64,000 nt of DNA from Prorocentrum cordatum (lineage: Eukaryota; Sar; Dinophyceae; Prorocentrales; Prorocentraceae): assembly GCA_963575745.1 (NCBI GenBank), contig CAUYUJ010013803.1:1-64000 (forward strand). The letters are read 5' to 3'. The notes under the pieces were generated by a model. The model did no database searches. It was not told the DNA's origin and saw only the letters and a program-made list of their open reading frames with translations. The translations under genes were made by a program, and so were the position numbers. Positions within the stretch are counted from its first letter, which is position 1; each line of letters starts with the position of its first letter. This document shows, one piece after another, positions 22,801 through 33,950 of the stretch.

Positions 22801-25800
22801 CCGACGCTGTCGTCGACGCCGTCCTCGTCGTCGACGTCGCCGCTGTCGTCGTCGCCGCCGCCGTCGTCACCGGCTGTGTCGCCGTCGTCGCCGACGCCGT
22901 CGTCATCGCTGTCGTCGACGTCGTCGTCGTCGCCGCCGTCGTCGTCGCTGTCGACGCCGACGTGGTCGCGGTCGTTGTTGCCGCCGCCGCAGCCGCCACC
23001 CTCGCCCTCATCAGCGACGTAGTCGTCGTCGACGTCGCCGCCGCCGTCGACGTCGTCGTTGTCGCCGCCGCCGTCGTTGCCGTCGTCGTCGCCGTCGTCG
23101 CCGACCGTCGTCGCCGTCGTCGTCGACGCCATCGTCACCGTCGTCGTCGACGTCGTCGCTGTCGTCGTCGCCGCCATCGTCACCGTCGTCGTCGACGTCG
23201 CCACCGTCGTCGCCGACGCCATCGTCACCGTCGTCGTCGCCGCCGTCGTCGTCGCCGTCGCCGCCGACATAGTCGTCGTCGTCGCAACCGCTGCCGCAAC
23301 CGCCACCCTCGCCCTCGTCGCTGACGTCGTCGTCATCGTAGCCGCCGCCGCCGTCGACGGCGACGTCGTCGCCGCCGTCGTCGCCATCGACGTCGGCGTC
23401 GACGAGGCCGCCGCCGTCGTCGCCGTCGTCGTCGCCGTCGTCGTCGCCGCTGTCGTCGTCGCCGTCGTCGTCGACTTCGTCCTCTTCGCCGCGGCCGTCG
23501 CCGCCGTCGTCGTCGACGACGCCGCCGACGTCGTCGCCGTCGTGGTCGCCGCCGCCGTCGTTGCCGTCGTCGCCGGCCGTCGTCGCCGATGGTCGTCACC
23601 GTCGTCGTCGACGACGTAATCGTCACCGTCGTCGTCGACGTCGTCGCTGTCGTCGTCGCCGCAGCCGTCGAAACTGGCTTTGTCGCCGTCGTCGTCATCG
23701 TCGTCGTCCTCGCCGTCGTCGTCATCGTCGTCATCGCCACCGTCATCGTCGTCGCCGCCGCAGTCACCGTCGTCGTTGTCGCCGCCGCCGTCGTTGCCCT
23801 CGTCGTCGCCGCCGTCGCCGACGCTGTCGTCGACCCGTCGTCGTCGCCGTCGTCGTCGACGTCGTTGCTGTCGTTGTCGCCGCCGCCGTCGACACTGGCG
23901 TTGTTGCCGTCGTTGTCAACGCCGTCGTCATCGCCGTCGACGTCATCGTCGTCGCCGCCGTCGTCGTCGCCGTCGCTGCCGACGTGGTCGTCGTCGTCGC
24001 AGCCGCCGCCACAAGCGCCGCATTCGCCCTCGTCGCCGGCGTCGTCGTCGTCGTCGCCACCACCGCAGTCGACGTCGTCGTCGACGTCGCAGTCGCCGTC
24101 GCCGTCGTCGCCGTCGTCGACGGCGTCGTCGTCGCCGCCGCCGTCGTCGCCATCGTCGTCGGCGGTGACGATGCCGCCGCCGTCGTCGCCATCGTCGTCG
24201 CCGTCGTCGTCGACGCTGTCGTCGTCGCCGTCGTCGTCGACTTCGTCGTCTTCGCCGCGGCCGTCGCCGTCGTCGTCGACGACGCCAGCGCCGTCGACGT
24301 CGTCGTCGTCGCCGCCGCCGTCGTTGCCGTCGTCGTCGCCGTCGTCGCCGACCGTCGTCGCCGTCGTCGTCGACGCCGACATCGTCACCATCGTCGTCGA
24401 CGTCGTCGCTGTCGTCGTCGCCGTCGCCGTCGTCACTGGCTTTGTTGCCGTCGTCGTCGACGCCGTCGCCATCGCCGTCGTCGTCATCGTCGTCGTCGCC
24501 ACCGTCATCGCCGCCGTCGCCGCAGACGACGTCGCCGCCGCACTTACCGTCGTCGTTGTCGCCGCCGCCGTCCTTGCCGTCGCCGTCGCCGCCGTCGCCG
24601 ACGCTGTCGTCGACCCGTCGTCGTCGCCGACCGTCGTCGACGTCGTCGCTGTCGTCGTCGCCGCCGCCGTCGTCACCGGCGTTGTCACCGTCATCGCCGA
24701 CGCCGTCGTCATCGCCGTCGTCGTCATCGTTGTCGCCGCCGTCGTCGCCGTCGCCGCCGACGTGGTCGTCGTCGCCGCAGCCGCCGCCGCAACCGCCACC
24801 CTCGCCCTCGTCGTCGACGTCGTAATCGTCGTCGTCGCCGTCGCCGTCGACGTCGTCGTTGTCGCCGCCGCCGTCGTTGCCGTCGTCGTCGCCGTCGTCG
24901 CCGACCGTCGTCGCCGTCGTCGTCGACACCATCGTCACCGTCGTCGTTGACGTCGTGGCTGTCGTCGTCGCCGCCATCGTCACCGTCGTCGTCGACGTCG
25001 TCGCTGTCGTCGTCGCCGTCGTCGTCGACGTCGTCACCGTCGTCGTCGACGCCATCGTCACCGTCGTCGTCGCCGCCGTCGTCGTCGCCGTCGCCGCCGA
25101 CATAGTTGTCGTCGTCGCAGCCGCCGCCGCAACCGCCGCAACCGCCACCCTCGCCCCTGTCGCTGACGTCGTCGCCGTCGTCGTCGCCGCCGCCGCCGCC
25201 GTCGTCGCCGTCGTCGGCGTCGACGGCGACGTCGTCGCCGCAGTCTTCGTCGCCGCCGACGTCGGCGTCGACGACGCCGCCGCCGTCGACGTCGTCGTCG
25301 TCGTCGCCTCCGCCGTCGACGCTGTCGTCGTCGCCGTCGTGGTCGACTTCGTCCTCTTCGCCGCGGACGTCGTCGTCGTCGTCAACGTCGCCGCCATGGT
25401 CGACGACGCCGCCGCCGTCGTCGCCGCCGTCGTTGTCGCCGTCGTCGTCGACGCTGTCGTCGTCGCCGTCGTGGTCGACTCCGTCCACTTCGCCGCGGCC
25501 GTCGTCGTCATCGTCGACGTCGCCGGCGCCGTCGACGTCGTCGTTGTCGCCGCCGCCGTCGTTGCCGTCGTCGTCGCCGTCGTCGCCAACTGTCGTCGCC
25601 GTTGTCGTCGACGCCGACATCGTCATCGTCGTCGTCGACGTCGTCGCTGTCGTCGTCGCCGCCGCCGTCGTCACTGGCTTTGTCGCCGTCGTCGTCGACG
25701 CCGTCGTCATCGCCGTCGCCGCAGACGACGTCGCCGCCGCAGTCACCGTCGTCGTTGTCGCCGCCGCCACGTCTACGACGCTGTCGTCGACGCCGTCGTC

Positions 25801-26336
25801 GTCACCGTCGACGCTGTCGCCGACGCCGCTACGTCACCGTCGTCGTTGTTGCCCTCGTCGTCGCCGCCGTCTACGACGCTGTCGTCGACGCCGTCGTCGT
25901 CGCCGTCGTCGTCGACGTCGACGCTGTCGTCGTCGCCGCCGTGGTCGACTTCGTCCTCTTCACCGCGGCCGTCGTCGTCGTCGTCGACGTCGCCGGCGCC
26001 GTCGACGTCGTCGTTGTCGCCGCCGCCGTCGTTGCCGTCGTCGTCGCCGTAATCGCCGACCGTCGTCGCCGTCGTCGTCGACGCCGTCGTAATGGTCGTC
26101 GTCGACGTCGTCGCTGTCGTCGTCGCCGACATCGTCACCGTCGTCGCCGACGTCGTCGCTGTCGTCGTCGCCGTCGTCGTCGACGACATCGTCACCGTCG
26201 TCGTCGACGTCGTCACCGTCGTCGTCGACGCCATCGACACCGTCGTCGTCGCCGCCGTCGTCGTCGCCGTCGCCTCCGACATAGTCGTCGTCGTCGCAAC
26301 CACCGCCGCAACCGCCACCCTCGCCCTCGTCGCTGA

Positions 26337-26380
<44 letters not shown>

Positions 26381-26495
26381 TCGACGTCGTCGTCGACGTC
26401 GCCGTCGCCGTCAACGTCGCCTTCGTCGTCGTCGACGGCGACGTGGTCGCCGCCGTCGTCGTCACCGTCGACGTCGGCGTCGACGACCCCGCCGC

Positions 26496-26527
<32 letters not shown>

Positions 26528-28004
26528 ACGCTGTCGTCGTCGCCGTCGTGGTCGAGTTCGTCCTCTTCGCCGCGGCCGTCGTCGTCGTCGTCGACGTCGC
26601 CGCCGCCGTCGACGTCGTCGTTGTCGCCGCCGCCGTTGTCGCCGTCGTCGTCGCCGTCGTCGCCGGCCGTCGTCGCCGACCGTCGTCGCCGTCGTCGTCG
26701 ACACCGACATCGTCGTCGTCGACGTCTTCGCTGTCGTCGTCGCCGCCGCGGTCGTCACTGGCTTTGTCGCCGTCGTCGTCGGCGCCGTCGTCATCGCCGT
26801 CGTCGTCATCGTCGTCGTCGCCGCCCAGGTCGTCGCCGTCGCCGCAGACGACGTCGCCGCCGCAGTCACCGTCGTCGTAATCGCCGCCGCCGTCGTTGCC
26901 CTCGTCGTCGCCGCCGTCGCCGTCGTCGTCGACGCCGTCGTCGTCGCCGTCGTCGTCGACGTCGACGCTGCCGTCGTCGCCGCCATGGTCGACTTCGTCC
27001 TCTTCGCCGCGGCCGTCATCGTCGTCGTCGTCGACGTCGCCGGCGCCGTCGACGTCGTCGTTGTCGCCGCCGCCGTCGTCGCCGTCGTCGCCGATCGTCG
27101 TCGCCGACCGTGGTCGCCCTCGTCGTCGACGCCATCGTCACCGTCGTCGTCGACGTCGTCGTCGTCACCGTCGTCGTCGACCGTCGTCGTCGCCATCGCC
27201 ATCGTCACCGTCGTCGTCGTCCGCCGTCGTCGTCGCCGTCGCCGCCGACATAGTCGTCGTCGTCGCAGCCGCCGCCGCAGGCGCCACCCTCGCCCTCGTC
27301 GCTGACGTCGCCGTCGTCGTCGCCGCCGCCGCCGTCGACGTCGACGTCGCCGTCGCCGTCAACGTAGCCGTCGTCGTCGTCGACGTCGGCGTCGACGACG
27401 CCGCCGCCGTCGTCGTCGTCGTCGGCGTCGCCATAGTCGTCGACGCTGTCGTCGTCGCCGCCGTGGTCGACTTCGTCCTCTTCGCCGCGGCCGTCGTCGT
27501 CGTCGTCGACGTCGCCGCCGCCGTCGACGTCGTCGTTGTCGCCGCCGCCGTCGTTGCCGTCGTCGTCGCCGTCGTCGCCGACCGTCGTCGCCGTCGTCGA
27601 CGCCGACATCGTCATCGTCGTCGTCGACGTCGTCGCTGTCGTCGTCACCGTCGTCGTCGACGCCGTCGTCATCGCCGTCGTCGTCATCGTCGTCGTCGCC
27701 GCCCAGGTCGTCGCCGTCGCCGCAGACGACGTCGCCGCCGCAGTCACCGTCGTCGTTGTCGCCGCCGCCGTCGTTGCCCTCGTCGTCGCCGCCGTCGACG
27801 ACGCTGTTGTCGACGCCGTCGTCGTCGCCGTCGTCGTCGACGTCGACGTTGTCGTCGTCGCCGTGGTCGACTTCGTCCTCTTCGCCGCGGCCGTCGTCGT
27901 CGTCGTCAACGTCGCCGCCGCCGTCGACGTCGTCGTTGTCGCCGCCGCCGTCGTTGCCGTCGTCGCCGACCGTCGTCGCCGACCGTCGTCGCCCTCGTCG
28001 TCGA

Positions 28005-28036
<32 letters not shown>

Positions 28037-28205
28037 CTGTCGTCGTCGCCGCCATCGTCACCGTCGTCGTCGACGTCGTCGCTGTCGTCGTCGCCGTCGT
28101 CGTCGACGCCATCGTCACCGTCGTCGTCGACGTCGTCACCGTCGTCGTCGACGCCATCGTCACCGTCGTCGTCGCCGCCGTCGTCGCCGGCGCCGCCGAC
28201 GTCGC
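17820..28205. repeat. 10.4 kb GTC-based satellite with higher-order repeats
   Basis: Almost the entire interval is GTC triplets varied by CGC, GAC and ATC. Rare marker words reveal a higher-order unit: GGCTTTGTC occurs near 20,356, 20,883, 21,123, 21,664, 21,891, 22,652, 23,676, 24,438, 25,676 and 26,759, with recurrent spacings of about 760-780. TTCGTCCTCTTCGCC recurs near 20,683, 21,463, 23,472, 25,347, 25,947, 26,990, 27,468 and 27,866, with shorter spacing toward the end. Frames of over 1,000 codons on the plus strand (19,819-23,022) and 982 on the minus strand (19,293-22,241) are open because GTC-type triplets rarely make stops. They would encode Val/Ala/Ser/Arg or Asp/Thr runs and I do not call them genes. 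Confidence 0.95.
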
Positions 28206-28673
28206 GCACGCGACGGCAAAAATCGTTTGCGGCGAGAGCGCGCGTCGGCCCGCCTTCGGCGGGACGGCGGCCGCGGAGAGCCCGGGCGGCGCGTAGACGG
28301 GCGGCACGCCGACGGGGCCTCCGCTCTCGGGCGGGGGGCCCTCCCGGACCCCTTCCCCGGAGGAGGAGGAGGAGGAGGAAAAGGAGGAGGAGGAGGAGTA
28401 GGAGAAGGGAGGAGGAAGAGGAGGGGGAGGGGGACAAGGGATGAGGAGGAGGAGGGGGGGGGCCTCCCGGACCCCTCCACGGGCCAGTATCGGCAGCGAC
28501 CCTGGGGGAAGTGAGCGACGATCAAAAACGGGTCTTGCGCGAGACGGCACAGCGACCTCACGTGGCGGCTTTGGCGGCCCTCTTGGCGCGCCACATTTGA
28601 GACGAGGGCGTTTACGCGCGATCTCATGCGGGCAGCTTCCGCGCCAATGTCGGCGCAATGGACCCCGTTTCTT
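28206..28673. other. GC-rich spacer with GGA tract
   Basis: Leaves the satellite through a CGCG-rich segment and contains a GGA/GAGG purine tract at about 28,358-28,460. The rest is unique. No gene recognised. Confidence 0.6.
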
Positions 28674-28861
28674 GCGTCGCTCAAATGAGAAGGGGCGGTC
28701 CTTCTCAGAAGGTTTGGAACTCCCCTGCCTTCTGAGAAGTTCTCTGAGCCTCCCCCTGGGAACGGAGAACCTCTCAGAAGGCGCGATGGCCCCCGAGAGG
28801 TCCCGCCGCCCTCTGAGAGGGCCTCCTTCTTCTCACTTCCCCCCTTTCTCTCGCCGCCGAC
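28674..28861. mobile_element. MITE-like element, CTTCTCAGAAG family, second copy
   Basis: Shares with 16,861-17,053 the internal CCTTCTCAGAAGG palindromes, CCTTCTGAGAAGT and CTCTCAGAAGG variants, and the right end TTCTCACTTCCCCCC...CGCCGCCGAC. The left end (GCGTCGCTCAAATGAGAAGG) is the degraded inverse of the right end. No open frame and no clear target duplication. Confidence 0.55.
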
Positions 28862-28884
28862 AGGAAGAGATCGAGTAAGAAACA

Positions 28885-29058
28885 CCAGCATAAACACAAC
28901 CCTTCGGAGTTCCGCACGAATTTCTCGATGGGCGCTGGGGCCCCTTGGCGGCGCCTCCGGGCCTCACCCCTGGCGCGCTCCGTGTGCCAGGGAGAGGGGG
29001 ATCCAGCGGCGATCCAAGGAAGCCGCCCTCAACTCCAAACGTTTACGTGTGAGGAACT
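28885..29058. mobile_element. MITE-like element, GGATCGGCGCTGG family, copy A
   Basis: Left end CTTCGGAGTTCCGCACGAA...GGGCGCTGGGGCCCC. The right end read in reverse gives TTTGGAGTTGAGGGCGG...GGATCGCCGCTGGATCCCC, an imperfect inverted repeat of about 40 bases. The centre holds a palindrome-like CCCTGGCGCGCTCCG...CCAGGG. Related copies lie at 61,857-62,022 and 63,124-63,469, with half copies near 29,815 and 60,776. Confidence 0.55.
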
Positions 29059-29059
29059 G

Positions 29060-29159
29060 CTTCTTCTTCTTCTTCTTCTTCCGGGCTCCGCGCCGCCAGC
29101 CGCCTCCGCCGCTGGTCCAGCGCGTCGGCGTCGCCGTCGCAAGAAGAAGGAGCACCAGG
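29060..29159. other. TTC run and GC-rich spacer
   Basis: A short CTTCTTCTT run followed by GC-rich sequence. Nothing gene-like. Confidence 0.5.
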
Positions 29160-29331
29160 ACGCCGGCAATGACGACGACGACAGAGGTCGAGGCGCAGGG
29201 CGAAGAAGACGACGCCTACGACGACAACGACGACAACGAAGACGGCGACGACGACGACGGCATGGGCCGACGTCGACGTCGACGACGACGACGACGACGA
29301 CACCGACAACAGCAACAGCAACAATAACAGC

Positions 29332-29390
<59 letters not shown>

Positions 29391-29595
29391 ATACAACGAC
29401 GACGACGACGACGACGACAACAACGACAACGACAACGACTACGACTACGACTACGACAACGACGGCAACAACGACAAAAACAATAGCAGCAACAACTACA
29501 AGAACAAGAACAACCACAACAGCAACAGCAGCAACAACAACCACAACAACAACAAACACAACGCCCACGACGATGGCAACGGCGTCGCCGTCGCA
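29160..29595. repeat. GAC/AAC trinucleotide array
   Basis: GACGAC triplets change to a CAACAA array (about 29,330-29,390) and then to mixed GAC, TAC and AAC. Frames read Thr, Asn or Asp runs on the plus strand and Val/Leu runs on the minus strand and are not considered coding. Confidence 0.93.
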
Positions 29596-30264
29596 GCTCG
29601 CCAAATCTCCGAGGATTGTGTTTCCAATCCGGGCGCGTTGCTGAAGCTCGACCTCCCGGGCCCGCTGCCGGGCCACGGATGCCCTCCAAAGGCGATCCGG
29701 GGGTGCGAAAGGCTACGCCAGGGGGAGGTGTCGAGACCTCCGGAGCCCAGGCGCTGCCCTTTGAGGCGCACCGACATTCCCCGGTAGATCGCTACGGTGG
29801 GGTCTTTTCGTGTCGACCCCGGGGCGCTCCGCTCGCCAGGGAGGGGGGCAAGCGCCGATCCGAGAAATCCGCGCGGACCTCCGACTTCTGATGTTTACGT
29901 AAGTGTTTGTTCCCCGATGTACAGTGCATCCCTCTGCTCCGCCTCTGGTCACGGGCTCGACGATGCTCGCTCGATGCCGCACCGTAGGCAATGGGGCCCG
30001 AAGAGCCCCTAGGGGGCGAAGCACGCAGCTTGTTTTCTTTTCGCTCGAGACTCGATCCAAAGCAAGGGTGGGGTGGCAGCTCAGAAGGGAGGCATCGAGC
30101 CTGAGTCGGCGATGCGTCGTCGACGTTGCGATCAAACTGCAGCATCGCGACCTAGACTCCATCGTATTTATGCGTCCGCTGTTCGAGCTGGATCGATCTG
30201 CAATTGTCCTGGAGCCCGAACAACCAAGCGAATACGCCTGCTGCGAAAAGAAGTGCGACGCCCC
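29596..30264. other. Unassigned spacer with half MITE-like end
   Basis: At 29,825-29,900 the plus strand carries GCGCTCCGCTCGCCAGGGAG and then the inverse of a GGAGGTCCGCGCGGATTTCT terminal repeat followed by TGATGTTTACG. This matches the right end of the GGATCGGCGCTGG family. A matching left end was not found upstream. The remainder is unique, with no gene recognised. Confidence 0.45.
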
Positions 30265-30497
30265 GATCTCAGGGGAGGAGGAGAAGGAGGAGGAGGCGGA
30301 GGACGGAAGAGAAGGAGGGCGCAGGAGAAGCAGGGGGAAGATGAGGAAGAGGAGGCGGTGGAGGAGGGAAGAGGGGGCGGGCGGAGGAGGGGAAAAGAGA
30401 AGGAAGGGGACACGGAGGAGGGAGGAGGGCGGTGGAGAAGGAGGGGGAACAGGAGGAGGAGGAGGAGGAGGAGGAGGAGGAGGAGGGAGGGGAGCAT
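30265..30497. repeat. GGA purine tract
   Basis: Over 200 bases of almost pure purines on the plus strand (GGA, GAGG, AGG). Such mirror-prone tracts can form triplex DNA. No gene. Confidence 0.92.
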
Positions 30498-30960
30498 GAT
30501 GAGGAACAAAAATGCGACGCACAAATTTGAGGGGATCACGGTCGTCGCTGGAACCGTGGACACGCCAGGCTGCCCCGATCGCTTCCGCAAGGCCTTCGCC
30601 GGCGGAGACCCGCCCCCATCTTACTTCCGCTGGCTCCCGCTGGGCCTCCTGCGTGGCTTCCCTCCGCCGCAGCGAGGGCCGAGCCTCCCGCCCCACCGCG
30701 GGCAGGGGCCATCTTGAGAACGCCCTGGCTGCTCTCGCTGCTGGCGGGGGGGAAGACTGAGACGAAGACGAGTACAGCCAAGCCGCTGCAGGAAGGAGCG
30801 CAAAATACGAAACGAAACCCCAATTCGGCGCCGAAAGGGCCTGTGTGCCACGAGGAGGGCTGGAGGAACAACCCCAGGATGACCTACGGAACAGCGAGCA
30901 GCTTCCGAACCCAAAGCGGTCCTTATTTCAGCGTCTTGTTCAGAGGCAACACCTGGGAGG
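30498..30960. other. Unassigned spacer
   Basis: Unique GC-rich sequence without recognisable genes or repeats. Confidence 0.4.
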
Positions 30961-31199
30961 TTTTCGCAAGAACGACTAAGAAAGGCGATTACCCGATTAA
31001 GGCGCCACTTCACAAGATCAGGATCAGGCCGGATTCAGCCCAAGATTAAGCAGGATTACGCCGGATGAAGCAGGATTAAGCCGGATGACGCGGGACTAAG
31101 CCGAACTGAGCAAGATTGGATTAGCCCAAACTGAGCAGGTCTCGACCGCGAAAATAGCAGCCCCGATGTAGAATGTAACCTCCCAGGAGTTGCATCCCA
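30961..31199 (+). repeat. GGATTAAGCC dispersed repeat, copy A
   Basis: Contains a run of about 11-base units of the form GGATTAAGCC(G), GGATGAAGCA and GGATGACGC. It ends in CCTCCCAGGAGTTGCATCC (31,179-31,197). The same order and the same ending occur at 56,625-56,838, so this is a dispersed element with a fixed end rather than a local microsatellite. No terminal inverted repeat was seen. Confidence 0.65.
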
Positions 31200-31404
31200 G
31201 CGAGAGGAGCAAGACCAGGAGGAAGGAGGAGGAGGAAAGGGAAGAGGAGGAGGAGGAGATCGGCATGAGCAGTACGCAATCGTATTCTGAGGCTTGCAAG
31301 CATGCTACACACACTCGCACATGCGCGTGCACATTAGCATTAGCACTTGCGATAGCTCGGTTGGCATCCCGCCAGTGCGGGGCCTCCTGAATTCTCTTGG
31401 GCAT
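31200..31404. other. Short GGA tract and unique sequence
   Basis: GGA tract at about 31,210-31,260, then unique sequence with CACACTCGCACATGCGCG. No gene. Confidence 0.5.
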
Positions 31405-31521
31405 GCCCTACGGGTGGGGACACAAACCCCGCGCAATTCGCCTTAGATTATGCTCACCCTTAGCTGTCTTATGGCCCCACTCCTCAGCCAGTGTTCTTAC
31501 CATTAGACTGCTCCAGCCCCC
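31405..31521 (-). other. tRNA-like sequence, perhaps a SINE head
   Basis: On the minus strand GGGGGCTGGAGCAGTCTAATGG resembles an acceptor plus A-box. CACT and AGTG can pair across an 8-base loop, and GGGG-TTTGTGT-CCCC forms a T-arm-like stem with a 7-base loop. The loop departs from the TTCRA consensus at two positions and the acceptor stem has no partner. A functional tRNA is unlikely. A decayed tRNA-derived SINE or chance remain possible. Confidence 0.2.
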
Positions 31522-32700
31522 GCAGGAAGGACAGAACACATATCGAATTGATCAACATACAAGAGGGTGTGCGACGGGTGCAGCGCCTTCCCGCCCACAC
31601 TCAGACCCGACGGCGACGACCCTCCCGCCCAAGGACGATGCACGCACACCGCGCCAGCCTGTGCAAACTGCTGTGGCTTGCACTCTGACTTTGCGAACCA
31701 CTCCAGGTCCGCGTGCAGGGCAGATCTCTCACATATTCGACAATGGAGGAGGAGGAGGAGGAGGAGGAGGAGGAGGGAGAGGAGGAGGAGGAGGAGAAGG
31801 AAGAGAAGGAAGGAGAAGAGAAGGAGGGGGGATCCGCGTGCGATAGGAGTCGTGCAGCTCAGGACAGAAGCACGTGCCACCTTGTGTGCACTGCTCAAAA
31901 CGCACCTACCTGTACCAAACAGGCCTGCAAGCGCAAGGATCATTTCAGACAGCAAAGTATTGGGGCCAACGTCGACTTCGTCAGGCAAAACACACCCTAG
32001 GACGCGAGCGCAAGGAAGAGGAGGAAGAGGAAGGACAACGGCGAGGAGGACGTGGAGAAGAAGCACGACAGGGAGGAGGGAAAAGGAGGAGAAGAAAGAG
32101 GGGCGAATGATTTCTCCCCCAGAGGCGGGCCGAAGAGAGACGACGAGGGGGGGAACGTGGGGGGTGGGGGGAAGAAGGAGGACGGAGGAGCGATAACGGA
32201 GGGGGGAGGAGGTTACTGAATGGGGTGGGCCCGGCGGCGGCAAGCTCGAAGATGGCAGGGGGGAGGGCGATGATGACGGCGGAAACGGACAGAGAGGAGA
32301 GAGGAGAGCGGAGGGACTGATAAGGGAGGACGATGGGTGGAGGGAGGGAACAGGGAGCAGGGAGGATGTGCGTATAAGGGAAGGAAGAGAGGACAGAGGA
32401 TAGGGGGGAGGAGGAACGTGTGATGTGCAATGGGAGCGAAGAGGGAAGGATGGACAGGGAGGAAGTAGGCAAGAAGGAGGGAAAAGGTCGGGAGAGGGCA
32501 CCGGAAAAAGGAGAGGCAGACATGAGGAAGGACGGAGAAAGGGGATGAGGAGGGAGGAGAGGGGCAGGAGAGAGAGAGAGAGAGGAACACATGGGCGAGG
32601 CGGGGGACAGGGGGAGAGCTGGATAGCGCCAGGAAAAGAGGACGGAACAGGAAGCATGAGGGAGGATGGCGGAGGGAACCATAACGGAGGGTGGTATGAA
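31522..32700. repeat. Purine-rich region with GGA tracts
   Basis: GGA tracts at about 31,742-31,830 and 32,010-32,110, then a long GAGGG/GGAGA-rich stretch to about 32,660. The intervening parts are unique. Open frames follow the purine bias (Glu/Gly/Arg on plus, Pro/Ser/Leu on minus) and are not taken as genes. Confidence 0.8.
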
Positions 32701-33224
32701 GGAGTTCATCAATCCTTCCTCACTCAACCTTCCCCGTTCCTTCATCATCCCTGCCTGAAAGTCCACACCCACCTGGACCCTCTGAAACCCTCCGAGAACC
32801 AGCTGGGCCGCCAGAGGCTGGCGAAAACAATTCAGGAACCTTCCCGACCCGCTCCCAAGAAAGCCACCTTACCACCCTCATCCTCCAGAAGAAAGAGGAA
32901 GAGAAACAGGACGAGGAGGAAGGTGAACACGAGGAAGAGGACAGGAAAGTGGAGTAGAAAATGGTGGAGGGCATGCCCCCCCTTCCCGCCTGGTGGTAAT
33001 GGCAACTGTTCGTGGGTAGACGTGGACGGCCGGGCCTGCGCGGGTTCACGTCATTGCTGCTGGCTGGCACTGCTCACCATCCACCGCAACATCATCCTCG
33101 TCCGTTTCGGGCAAAGTGGCGTTTTCTTCACCTATGGTCCTTGTCCCCCTCCCTCTTCTGTGAACCTCCTCTTCCTCGCCCCCCCTACCCGTCATGCACT
33201 TCCTCATCCTCCTCGGGGCCACCA
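32701..33224. other. Unassigned spacer
   Basis: Unique sequence with a short GAAGAGGA purine stretch (32,885-32,960) and a CTCCTC stretch (33,140-33,215). No gene recognised. Confidence 0.4.
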
Positions 33225-33950
33225 CAAATTTCACATGCGCCGGCAGCCTCCCGCACCCGAAGGTGCCTGCACCCACTTGACGGGCGCGGCACCTCCCGCG
33301 CCGCTCAACCCAGCGGTGCCGCGTGCCATTCTGAGTCGACGCGCGGGGCGCCTGAAACGCACGTGCAGCCAGGAGCGGGGGGGCGGGGCGAAAGCGCGCG
33401 CGCCGCCTGCGAAGGCGAGACGCGAGCGCCGATGCCTGCAAGATACACGAGCCAATGCCTGCAGCCCGCGCGACCCCGAGGCGCGCCGGGATCCACCCCG
33501 ACGGGATCCCCGCGACGCGCCTGCACGGAGAGCGCAACGCAATGCAAACAGAGGACCGACCGTCGCCCCGTGCGCGCACGGGCCCTTCTCGCGGAATCGC
33601 GCGCAGCAGTGCACACGCCGTCGCCCTCCCTCGCGCGCGCGAACCCTTCTCGCGGGGCCGCGCGACGCGAGGCGCAGGAGAACGGCGGGCGGCCCGCGCG
33701 CGCAGTTCGCCTGCCTGCGCGCGGGCCAGGCGCGGGCGCGAAATGCGCGCCCGCGCGCGCCGCGCTTCAAGGGCGCGCGCTTCTGATGGCGTCGCGTGCC
33801 CACCGCGAATTTCAGCAGCGCCGGCAGCCTGTCGCGCCCGAAGGTGCCTGCCACTTGACACGGGGCGCGGCCCCCCCCCGCGCCGCCCAGCCTGGCGGCG
33901 CCAGTCTGAGCCAACGCGCGGGGCGGCAGGGGCGCAAGTGCCCCTAGATA
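33225..33950. repeat. Duplicated GCGC-rich segment
   Basis: About 140 bases starting CGCCGGCAGCCT (33,239) recur about 575 bases later (from about 33,811) with shared words CCCGAAGGTGCCTGC and CAACGCGCGGGGCG-like ends. Between them is CGCG-dense sequence. Several open frames exist on both strands because of the GC content, with no recognised domain. Confidence 0.7.

Noticed and set aside
19819-23022. A 1,067-codon plus-strand open frame and a 982-codon minus-strand frame (19,293-22,241) that look like giant proteins
   Set aside because: Both lie in GTC triplet repeats that rarely make stops in any frame. Other frames are equally open, the composition is Val/Ala/Ser/Arg or Asp/Thr by phase, and no domain is present.
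29028-29676. Val-rich minus-strand frame with a basic C-terminus as a membrane protein
   Set aside because: The hydrophobic run is the reverse reading of AAC/GAC triplets, and the basic end comes from an adjoining GC-rich segment.
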